A stretch of 64,000 nt of DNA from Chitinophaga pollutisoli. Its GTDB lineage: Bacteria; Bacteroidota; Bacteroidia; Chitinophagales; Chitinophagaceae. A program made the translations under genes and the position numbers. A model generated the notes under the pieces. It did not search any database. It was given only the letters and a program-made list of their open reading frames with translations, and was not told the origin of the DNA. Below, piece by piece: positions 7,976 through 15,731 of this stretch (within the stretch, counting starts at the first letter, position 1; each line of letters opens with the position of its first letter). The stretch is from NCBI RefSeq assembly GCF_038396755.1, contig NZ_CP149822.1, positions 1,178,001 to 1,242,000 of the forward strand, given 5' to 3'.

Positions 7976-10588
7976 CTATTTTTTCTGTTGTGCCAGGAAC
8001 GTCACCAGCGAAGCCAGTTCTTCGTAAGACAAGGCGTTGGCCAGTCCTGCCGGCATCATGGAATTCTTCATTTCCTTGCGGGATGCGATGTCGGAGGTTT
8101 TCAGCGTGGTTACGTTGCCGCCGATATCGCGAAGCACCACTTTCTGGGCGGTTTCTTCCGTCACGAAGCCGGTATAAGACTTCCCGCCTTTGACGGTGAT
8201 CATCACGGTGGCAAAGCCCTGGGAGATCGAAGCGTTCGGCTTCAGGATGGATTCCGCGATCTGTTCGCGGTTCATGATCGAGCCTACCTGGCCCATGTAC
8301 GGGCCTTTCATCTTCTCGCCTTTCGAAATACTGTGGCAGGCGATGCAACCCTGGGTCGTGAACAGCACTTTACCTTTCGCGGGGTCGCCTTTGATACTGT
8401 TAACGGCGATCAGCACGTCTTCGATAGACGACTTGCCCACCTGGCCCTTCTTATTCTTGATTTTCTCCAGGTCTACTTTCGGTTCGTTTTTCGCAACCGC
8501 CGCTTCCTTCTTCGGTGCCGCGAACGCCGCGATTTCCATCCGGTGGCGTTCGTTCAGGTCGGTGAAATACTGCTTGCGCGCGGGGAATTTCAGCGCTTCC
8601 CTTTTCAGGAATTTCTCGATGGCCGGCGATCCTTCCCAGGACACGGCCTTGTAATACGGCCCGTGGGAATCCGGGCGGGTACCCCACCACCAGGAAGCAT
8701 CATAATCCGCTTCCTGCTTATACAAACGGGCCAGGGTGGTGATCACCTTGTCTTTCGTCCGTGTTGTCTTCAACTTCGGGTATACCGCTATCAGTCCGTT
8801 TACCGCTTTCATATCATGCATATATCGCAATGCCCACAAGGCCAGTGAAGAGTTTTCGCTTGTAACGGCGGCTACGCAGGAATCCACGGCATGCAGCTGC
8901 ACCAATGCCTGCACGGCGAGGTGCGGCAGGATGATAGCGGCATTCGGCGTGGCGTGCGGGCCTTCCGTCCCCTTTGCGGGTGCGCTGAAGTTGGCCGGCA
9001 GTTTCGTTTGCAGGAGGGCTTGCGCGGCTTCCACCCGGCCGAGGCGGCCCAGGCCGATGATCGCAGCGGCCGCTACGCGCGGGTTCGCGTCTTTCAGACC
9101 GGCCAGGAAAGGCTCGATGGACACATCCTGCAGGTTGGCTTTGCGATCGGCCAGCGCGCGCAGGGCATGCTCGCGCAGGAGCGCGTCTTTCGTCAGCTCC
9201 GTCAGCGCGGCGATACCATCGCGGCCTGCTACCTGTGCATAGGTATAAACACCCGCCACCCGGCTTTCGGGCGACAACTGCGCATCATTCGCTATCGCCA
9301 GGGCCGCTGCGGCTGCCGCCTGCTTGTCGCTGCGGCCGGTAAGCTCCTGGGAAGCGTTCAGGCGCGCCACGGCGCTGGGGGATTTCAGCAATTCCGCCAG
9401 TTCCGCCACCGGGGCTTTGGACAGGTCGGGGAATGCGGTGTAGGTCCAGTCGTTGGGCACCGCGCGGATGATATATCCTTTGTTGGGGCTGCCGGAATAG
9501 CCGGCGCCATCCCAGGCGGAGAGGTATACCCTGCCGGAACCGTCCACATCGAGGTCCGTAATCTGCGGGAGGCCGAGGAATTCCTCTTCCTTCTGCGTGA
9601 ACGAAGCGCCGTCGGGGGTTACCCGGTGGATATAGAGCATGCTTCTACCCCAGTCGGCCATCATGGGCACATTGGTATACTGTGCGGGCCATTTGGGTTC
9701 AGACAGGTAGAGCGCGCCCGTTCCCGAACCGCCGCCAACGTCGACCAGCGCGGGCAGGATTTCGTCGGTGAAGTTTTGGAACAGCACGGGGTATCCGTAT
9801 TCACCGGACTGGATATGGTGCGAGAAGCGCACGTTCCAGCCGCCGCCGTCGTTGGTATTTTCGCGGGTGTAAACGTTCATGAAGGGGTCGATGGCGACGT
9901 CGTACACGTTACGGGTGCCGTGCGTGAACACCTCCATTTCGGTACCGTCGGGCCGCACGCGCACGATTCCGCCGCCGAGCATGGTGAGTTTTTTGCCGGA
10001 GCGGTCGGTGGCGTTATGGAACCCGAAGTCGCCCACGGAAATGTAGATCCATCCGTCGATACCCATCCGGATGCCGTTGGTGGCGTGGTCGGTACCGCGT
10101 TCCTGGATATATTTGGTGTTGCTGAGGTCGGTGACGAGCGGCAGGGCGGGGCCATCGGCCTTTCCATCCGCGTCTTTATCTTCGAATACGACGAGCGACA
10201 TGCCGGTGGCTTTCTTCGTTTCGTCGGAGAAGGTGGTGTGGAGGACGTACACTTTGGTGCCGAGGACCATGATGCCGCGGGGGTTGTCGACCGTTGCGAA
10301 ATCGGTATGGGCGTCCATTTTGCCGTCATTATCGGCGTCTGTAAGACGGAGGATGCGCCCTTTGCCGGGGTCTTTCCCGAGGGAGCCGATCATATCCACC
10401 CCTACGTACACGTCGCCGTTGGGCGCTACCGCGAGGCAGGCGGGGCTGGGCGTTACGTCAGGGCCGGCGAAGCGGGAGATTGTCAAACCCGGGGGATCGG
10501 GGAGCAGAAAGGGTTCTTCGCCCATGTAATGTTTGGCGCCGATCATGACAGATGCGGAACAGATCAGGGCCAGTGGCAGTTTAATCAT
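7976..10588 (-). CDS. Membrane-bound-dehydrogenase-type beta-propeller protein with HEAT region and C-terminal cytochrome c domain
   Basis: Exported 870-residue protein with three parts. Residues 1-18 look like a signal peptide. About 30-390 is an NHL/glucose-dehydrogenase-like propeller (LAVAPNGDVYVG, DGWIYISVGDFG, GGGIVRVRPDG) of the kind called putative membrane-bound dehydrogenase in planctomycete and Bacteroidota genomes. About 395-600 is HEAT-like helical repeats (NPRVAAAAIIGLGRLGRVEA). The C-terminus carries one haem c site, CIACH at 748-752, with candidate distal methionines in NSMMPAG near 844. It is probably a periplasmic electron-transferring oxidoreductase, perhaps acting on sugars; the substrate is unknown. 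It stands alone, with its own terminator and divergent from the response regulator at 11148. Confidence 0.85.
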   Translation of the reverse strand: MIKLPLALICSASVMIGAKHYMGEEPFLLPDPPGLTISRFAGPDVTPSPACLAVAPNGDVYVGVDMIGSLGKDPGKGRILRLTDADNDGKMDAHTDFATVDNPRGIMVLGTKVYVLHTTFSDETKKATGMSLVVFEDKDADGKADGPALPLVTDLSNTKYIQERGTDHATNGIRMGIDGWIYISVGDFGFHNATDRSGKKLTMLGGGIVRVRPDGTEMEVFTHGTRNVYDVAIDPFMNVYTRENTNDGGGWNVRFSHHIQSGEYGYPVLFQNFTDEILPALVDVGGGSGTGALYLSEPKWPAQYTNVPMMADWGRSMLYIHRVTPDGASFTQKEEEFLGLPQITDLDVDGSGRVYLSAWDGAGYSGSPNKGYIIRAVPNDWTYTAFPDLSKAPVAELAELLKSPSAVARLNASQELTGRSDKQAAAAAALAIANDAQLSPESRVAGVYTYAQVAGRDGIAALTELTKDALLREHALRALADRKANLQDVSIEPFLAGLKDANPRVAAAAIIGLGRLGRVEAAQALLQTKLPANFSAPAKGTEGPHATPNAAIILPHLAVQALVQLHAVDSCVAAVTSENSSLALWALRYMHDMKAVNGLIAVYPKLKTTRTKDKVITTLARLYKQEADYDASWWWGTRPDSHGPYYKAVSWEGSPAIEKFLKREALKFPARKQYFTDLNERHRMEIAAFAAPKKEAAVAKNEPKVDLEKIKNKKGQVGKSSIEDVLIAVNSIKGDPAKGKVLFTTQGCIACHSISKGEKMKGPYMGQVGSIMNREQIAESILKPNASISQGFATVMITVKGGKSYTGFVTEETAQKVVLRDIGGNVTTLKTSDIASRKEMKNSMMPAGLANALSYEELASLVTFLAQQKK

Positions 10589-10961
10589 CTTTTAATTACG
10601 GTTATTTTACTTTGCTTATCAATACAATCGTCAAAAGAGCCGTCCAAAATAAAAAATTAATTAACAGTATGCGTATTTTTTACATGAACTATTTCCGGGC
10701 ATAGCAGGAATTTTGGTGGAACGGTTGTTTTCCGGGGGAATTTTGCCGCCGGGAAAACGGCGGTAAAGACAGCCGGGGCGCCTTCGGTATAAAAACAGGT
10801 TATTGGGTTGGGAGTCCGTATTTCGATTCCGGTGTTGAATTTTTTCCACGCATATTCGTGAGTGATAGTGCTATGGCTATTTACAGGCCGCCGCAATATT
10901 TATGTTCATATAAATAACCGCTAATCAACTGTCTGATTTTCAGATATAATTCCCGTAATTA

Positions 10962-10992
10962 TTGTTTTACATATAAGAAGGCCGTATTTTTG
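10962..10992 (+). promoter_or_regulatory. Bacteroidota-type promoter of the exopolysaccharide operon
   Basis: TTG at 10962-10964, a 20-bp spacer, then TATTTTTG at 10985-10992. This fits the TTG-N19-21-TAnnTTTG consensus of Bacteroidota primary sigma promoters. Transcription would start near 10999 and leave a leader of roughly 150 nt before the ATG at 11148. Confidence 0.65.
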
Positions 10993-11040
10993 AGTTGATC
11001 CTATTGTAACCGTTTGATTCAGATTATAGCATTAGCCGAC

Positions 11041-11132
11041 CGGATGCCTGTTTCAAAGCAAACCTAAGAGAAACCTGGCCGAAAGGGAGCTAGTCCTGCG
11101 ACCGTGTACCAATACGGGGCAGGGCGGACTTA
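11041..11132 (+). promoter_or_regulatory. Candidate structured 5' leader RNA upstream of the receiver-domain gene
   Basis: Within the long leader, the stretch 11076-11095 folds into a stem capped by a GAAA tetraloop (GGCC-GAAA-GGG). It is followed by a hairpin in which AGTCC (from 11091) pairs with GGACT (to 11131) around an inner stem CCGTGT-ACCA-ATACGG. Upstream is CCTAAG (11063-11068), identical to one strand of the 11-nt GAAA-tetraloop receptor; the matching UAUGG strand was not found. I compared it from memory with common riboswitch cores (c-di-GMP I and II, cobalamin, SAM, TPP) and could not assign it. The rest of the 10589-11147 gap holds the promoter and no convincing gene. Confidence 0.4.
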
Positions 11133-11147
11133 AAAGAACAATGATAT

Positions 11148-11531
11148 ATGAGTAAAATTCTCCTGATCGAGGACGATGAGGTAATGTCGACCATCGTTAA
11201 AAGAATTCTGCTAAAGGCGGAATACCAGGTAGACCACGTCAGGAACGGTAAGGAAGCATTCGAGATACTGGAGACCTCCGGCTATGGGTTCGACCTGATT
11301 ATTACCGACATCATGATGCCTTATGCGAATGGCTTCGAAATCCTGAGCCGTGTACGCAACTTGCCCGATGGCAGGCAGATTCCCGTTATATTGCTGTCTA
11401 ACGCCGGCAATGAAGAAATGGTAAAGGAAGGCCTTGAGCTAGGCGCCAACGACTTCCTCAAGAAACCGGTGCTGCCGGCCGAGCTGCTCTCGCGGATCCG
11501 GCGGGTACTTACCGGGAACCCAGCTAAGTAA
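11148..11531 (+). CDS. Stand-alone response-regulator receiver protein (CheY-like)
   Basis: Single-domain receiver of 127 residues with no output domain. The acidic pocket is Glu8-Asp9-Asp10, the phospho-acceptor is Asp54 (IITDIMMP), the switch Ser is in ILLSNAG near 84, and the conserved Lys is in DFLKKPV near 105. It is first in a row of same-strand genes leading to two glycosyltransferases, and is preceded by a promoter and a structured leader. Inference: it may control the activity or assembly of the membrane polysaccharide machinery by protein contact rather than by DNA binding. No cognate kinase is adjacent. Confidence 0.9.
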   Translation: MSKILLIEDDEVMSTIVKRILLKAEYQVDHVRNGKEAFEILETSGYGFDLIITDIMMPYANGFEILSRVRNLPDGRQIPVILLSNAGNEEMVKEGLELGANDFLKKPVLPAELLSRIRRVLTGNPAK

Positions 11532-11588
11532 GGGCCAGCTACCGCCCTACTGTAGCCCCACACCTTCATCCTACTGAAAAACGCGCAT

Positions 11589-12739
11589 ATGAATTTCTCC
11601 CCGTTAGATTTCCTGGAGAGTATTTTTTTGAATTCCGATACGCGCCACTGATCATCCAGATTGCCATCATATTCGTGTTTGTGGCTATCGGGATGACGCT
11701 GGTTGCCTATTTCTCCATCCTCCGCCGCCGCTTCAGGGGCTTTCGCAGGGATAAGAAAGTGGCGCGACTCAACGAACTGATCGACGATTTGCTGATCGAA
11801 AATGTATTGTCGCAGGACCCGGAACAGGTGCAAACGCCCGGCGAAACCGCCGAAGCTGCGGCCAACGCTTTCCAGCTCGCGCCATTTGGCAAGCGCTGGG
11901 GGCGGCAGGTGCTCATCGACCGGCTCATCAATTACCGCAATAACGTGCGGGGCGCCATGGGAGATGAAATCCGCACCCTCTACCTGTTGCTGGAACTGGA
12001 TAAAGACAGTTTCAAGAAGCTGAAGTCCCGCAAATGGAACCATAAAGTACGCGCGCTCAACGAGCTCAGCAGCATGGAAATCGGCGTGGCGGATGTGATC
12101 ATCCTCCCGCTCACCAACAGCCGTAACCGTGAGCTGCGGGCGGCGGCAAGGCAGGCTTACATCAAGCTGTCGAAAAACGAGCCTTTCAAATTCTTCGACC
12201 TGGCCACCGAGCCTCTCCTGCAATGGGACCAGGTGGAACTCTTCCGCATCATCACCACCACGTCCAACATCGCCATTCCCAACTTCGCGCAGTGGATCAC
12301 CTACTCCACCAACAAAAGCGTGATCTCCTTCTGTCTCAAACTGGTCATCCATTACCACCAGCTCAAAGCCATCCCCGCCGTGATGAAGCTCCTCGATTCC
12401 AAGGACCACCTCCTCCGCGCGGAAGCAATCAACTGCCTGGGCAAAATGCGGATCGCCGACGCGGAAGACAAACTCGTATACATTTATAACAACCAGCCGC
12501 TGGACTGCCAGATCGAGATCCTCAAAGCCCTGGGGCGGATCGGCAGCGGGCGCCATACCGAATTCCTCAAACAGGAGTTCATGCTTTCCACCGACTTCGA
12601 GCTACGGAAAAACGCCGCCAAATCGCTCATCAACAACCAGGTCCCCGGCAGCAACCTCATCAATGAACTGATGGCCGAAGCCAGCCCGGAAAACCAACTG
12701 ATTCTCAAACATTGCATGAACCCGTTAATCAAATTCTGA
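11589..12739 (+). CDS. Membrane-anchored HEAT-repeat protein, apparent -1 frameshift at a T7 run
   Basis: The ATG at 11589 opens MNFSPLDFLESIF but runs into a stop after 20 codons (TGA 11649-11651). The next frame carries a long coherent protein to 12739. The two join at the seven-T run 11623-11629: one extra T, or a -1 slip, gives IFFEFRYAPLIIQIAIIFVF, the start of a membrane helix, so the whole protein would be about 383 residues. Without that, translation would have to start at a GTG (11675) or ATG (11693) inside the helix. After the helix come a basic stretch (SILRRRFRGFRR) and HEAT/armadillo-like helical repeats (LPLTNSRNRELRAAARQAY, HLLRAEAINCLGKM). It overlaps the glycosyltransferase start by one base (TGATG), so the two are probably translationally coupled. 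Role unknown; likely a cytoplasmic scaffold for the synthase. Confidence 0.75.
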
Positions 12740-14175
12740 TGCAGCAGATCTGGGAAATAGCAGGCAACGTATTCGAAACAACGGTGTTCACCTACGGGAT
12801 GGTGCTGCTCGTATCTTATGCCCTGCTCGCCATATGCTCCCTGGTAGCGGTCCGCCGGTGGGTGATGACCGACAAGTACCAGAACGGCGAAGTGCTCCTC
12901 ACCTCCCCGCTCGCGCCGGGTATCTCCGTGATCGCGCCGGCGTATAACGAAGGGCTTACCATTATTTATAACATCCGCTCCCTGCTCACGCTGAAATACG
13001 CCCGGTACGAGATCATCGTGGTGAACGACGGCAGTACCGACGACAGCATGGAGCAACTGATCAAAGAATTCAGCCTCGTGGCGGTGGATTTCGCGTACAA
13101 CGCCAAGATCCAGACGCGGCCGGTGAAAAAGATCTACAAATCCACCGACCCGGCTTACGCCAAGCTGATGATTATCGATAAAGTGAACGGGAAAAGCAAG
13201 GCCGACGCCGTGAACGCCGGCATCAATGCCGCGGCGTACGACTATTTCGTGTGTACCGACGTGGATTGCATCCTGCATGAAAACACCATTATCGAACTGG
13301 TGAAGCCGGTGATGAAGGAGAAAAACAAACGCGTGATCGCCACCGGCGCCACTTTGCGCGCCGCCAACTCCAATACTTTCGACCAGGGCGTGATGGTGAA
13401 TGTAAAAGCCCCCCGGCAGGTGCTCCCCCGTTTCCAGGAAGTGGAATATATCCGCGCGTTTGTGTTGGGGAAGATGGGATGGACGCTCCTCAACTGCGTA
13501 CCCAACGTTTCCGGCGGGCTCGGGCTTTTCGACAAAGAAATCGCCATCCGCTGCGGCGGGTACGACCATAGCTCTTTCGGAGAAGACATGGAACTGATGA
13601 CCCGCATGTGCCGGTACGCCATCGATAACAAGATCGACTACGCCATCCGCTACATTCCCAAAACCCTCTGCTGGACGGAAGTACCTTCCACCCTGCGGAT
13701 CTTCGGGCGGCAGCGGACACGCTGGGCGCGGGGGCTGGCGCAGCTCATGTACGCCCACATCGGCATGTTCATGCGGCCACGCTACGGGCGCTTCGGGCTG
13801 GTCGTGTTTCCGTATAACTTTTTCTTCGAGCTGCTGGCGCCCATTATCGAAGGCGGCGGCATCCTCTTCTTCGTGGTGATGGGCATTCTCGGGTTCATCA
13901 ACTGGCCCACGGCGATCGTCCTGCTGGTGTTCGTATACACCTACGCCATCATGATCACCACGCTGGCCATCCTGTATGACCAGATCACGTTCCGTTATTA
14001 CAATTCCTGGAAAGACATCCTGCTGCTTTGCATGATGCCGTTCTTCGAGTTTTTCATATACCATCCGCTGATCGTGTTCTTCTCGCTCCGCGGGTATTAT
14101 TTCTTTTTGACAGGGAAGAAATCCGGCTGGGGCGTTATGCAGCGGCGCGGATTCCAGACGGCCAGCAAAATATAG
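12739..14175 (+). CDS. Membrane GT2 glycosyltransferase, polysaccharide-synthase type
   Basis: Processive-type family 2 glycosyltransferase of 478 residues, like PgaC/hyaluronan/cellulose synthases. The start is the ATG overlapping the HEAT-gene stop. One membrane helix lies at about 18-38. The catalytic domain follows, with VVNDGSTDD (Asp97), TDVD at 173-176, GED at 281-283 and QRTRW at 325-329 (the QxxRW motif). Three or four membrane helices are in the last 140 residues. It is expected to polymerise a nucleotide-sugar on the inner face and pass the chain through its membrane channel. Its paralogue follows 28 bp downstream. The sugar is not predictable from sequence alone. Confidence 0.9.
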   Translation: MQQIWEIAGNVFETTVFTYGMVLLVSYALLAICSLVAVRRWVMTDKYQNGEVLLTSPLAPGISVIAPAYNEGLTIIYNIRSLLTLKYARYEIIVVNDGSTDDSMEQLIKEFSLVAVDFAYNAKIQTRPVKKIYKSTDPAYAKLMIIDKVNGKSKADAVNAGINAAAYDYFVCTDVDCILHENTIIELVKPVMKEKNKRVIATGATLRAANSNTFDQGVMVNVKAPRQVLPRFQEVEYIRAFVLGKMGWTLLNCVPNVSGGLGLFDKEIAIRCGGYDHSSFGEDMELMTRMCRYAIDNKIDYAIRYIPKTLCWTEVPSTLRIFGRQRTRWARGLAQLMYAHIGMFMRPRYGRFGLVVFPYNFFFELLAPIIEGGGILFFVVMGILGFINWPTAIVLLVFVYTYAIMITTLAILYDQITFRYYNSWKDILLLCMMPFFEFFIYHPLIVFFSLRGYYFFLTGKKSGWGVMQRRGFQTASKI

Positions 14176-14203
14176 CCGCCCTTTTTAACCATAACCACAC
14201 TGC

Positions 14204-15703
14204 ATGGAACTGATCAGGAATTTTTACGAAGGTTCGATCTTTTTTTATGGCCTGGCCATGCTGACCATGTATGCCATCCTGGCGATCCTTTCTTTCAGGG
14301 GCGTCATGCGCTTCAAGCGGAAAGACCGCAATACCGATTACACCTGCATGCTCAATTCGGAGCTGGCGCCCGGCATTTCGGTGATCGCGCCGGCTTTCAA
14401 CGAAGGCGTAACCATCATACAGAACGTGCGGTCGCTGCTCACATTGAATTATTCCCGCTTTGAGGTGATCATTGTAAACGATGGCTCCACCGACGATACT
14501 TTGCAGAAACTCATCGATGAATTCGAGCTGCGGGAGGTGGATTTCGCGTATAACGAAAGGATCAAGACACAGCCGGTAAGGCGACTTTTCAAATCCACCG
14601 ACGTGGCGTACGACAAGCTGGTGGTGATCGATAAAGTGAACGGAAAGAGCAAGGCGGACGCTTCCAATGCCGGGATCAACGCCGCCGCGTATGATTACTT
14701 CCTGTGTACGGACGTGGATTGCATTATTGAAAAAGATACGCTGCTGCGCCTCATCAAACCATTTATGGAAGAGGAATACAAGAAAGTGCAGCAGATCGGC
14801 GAGCCCTGCCCCGAGTGCGGGTTCGTGCATATCGTAGAGGAAGGCGTAAGAGTGATCGCTTCGGGCGCCACCCTGCGGCTGGCCAATGATTGCGAGATCG
14901 ACCAGGGCGTGCTGGTGAGGGTGCGGCCGCCGCGCAAGCTGCTGCCCCGCTTCCAGGAGATGGAATATATCCGCGCATATGTGTTGGGGAAGATGGGATG
15001 GAGCATGATCAACTGCGTACCCAACGTATCCGGCGGCCTCGGGCTGTTCGACAAGGAAATCGCCATCAAGGCGGGCGGGTACGACCATAAATCCTTCGCG
15101 GAAGACATGGACATCGTGACCCGGATGTGCCAGTACATGATCGACAACAAGATGCGATACGCCGTGCGCTACATCCCTACCACCCAATGCTGGACCGAAG
15201 GGCCTCCCAATATGAAAGTCTTCAGCCGGCAGCGTACCCGCTGGGGCCGCGGCATGGCGGAGATCGTCACCATCCACCGGAAAATGATCTTCAATCCCCG
15301 CTACAAGCTGATGGGCATGGTGGTGCTGCCCTGCAGCCTGCTGTTCGAGTTCCTGGCGCCCATCATCGAGTTTACGGGCGTACTGTATTATATCTACCTC
15401 ATCGCCACCAACGCCATCAACTGGGATTATGCATTGATCCTGCTGGCATTCGTGTACTTGTATTCGGTGATGATCACAACGCTGGCCATCTGCTGGGACC
15501 AGCTCACCTTCCGCTATTACAATTCCTGGCGCGAAGTGGTGGGCCTGGCGCTCATGGCCTTCCTTGAGCCGATCATTTACCACCCCCTCATCGTGTTTTT
15601 CGCGCTACGGGGATATTGGTTCTTCCTTACCGGGAAGAAGTCCAACTGGGGGAACATGCAACGCCAGGGCTTCGGGCAACGGAAAGCGGTGCCTACGGCT
15701 TAA
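14204..15703 (+). CDS. Second membrane GT2 glycosyltransferase, with a CPEC insertion
   Basis: Paralogue of the preceding gene (499 residues), with the same layout: N-terminal helix, VNDGSTDD near 92-99, TDVD at 169-172, a GxFAED-type acidic motif, RQRTRWGRG and C-terminal helices. Long stretches such as VPNVSGGLGLFDKEIAI are identical in both, which points to a tandem duplication. It differs by an insert of about 20 residues after the DxD region containing Cys202-Pro-Glu-Cys205 and His209, which could be half of a zinc site. The run TCTTTTTTTATGG near its start is also a T7, and here the frame is intact. Probably works with the first synthase, as a heteromer or for a second linkage. Confidence 0.9.
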   Translation: MELIRNFYEGSIFFYGLAMLTMYAILAILSFRGVMRFKRKDRNTDYTCMLNSELAPGISVIAPAFNEGVTIIQNVRSLLTLNYSRFEVIIVNDGSTDDTLQKLIDEFELREVDFAYNERIKTQPVRRLFKSTDVAYDKLVVIDKVNGKSKADASNAGINAAAYDYFLCTDVDCIIEKDTLLRLIKPFMEEEYKKVQQIGEPCPECGFVHIVEEGVRVIASGATLRLANDCEIDQGVLVRVRPPRKLLPRFQEMEYIRAYVLGKMGWSMINCVPNVSGGLGLFDKEIAIKAGGYDHKSFAEDMDIVTRMCQYMIDNKMRYAVRYIPTTQCWTEGPPNMKVFSRQRTRWGRGMAEIVTIHRKMIFNPRYKLMGMVVLPCSLLFEFLAPIIEFTGVLYYIYLIATNAINWDYALILLAFVYLYSVMITTLAICWDQLTFRYYNSWREVVGLALMAFLEPIIYHPLIVFFALRGYWFFLTGKKSNWGNMQRQGFGQRKAVPTA

Positions 15704-15731
15704 ATCATCCATACTCATCCAACAAGCAAAT

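Noticed and set aside
8891..10660. 589-codon open frame antisense to the propeller/cytochrome gene
   Set aside because: High-GC codon bias gives long antisense frames here. The minus strand encodes a full-length, haem-containing family member, and the antisense product is His/Arg-rich without domains.
11041..11132. Leader considered as a c-di-GMP (GEMM-I) riboswitch
   Set aside because: It has a GAAA loop and AAACC/CCTAA-like pieces, but their order and the pairing do not follow the GEMM-I consensus as I know it.
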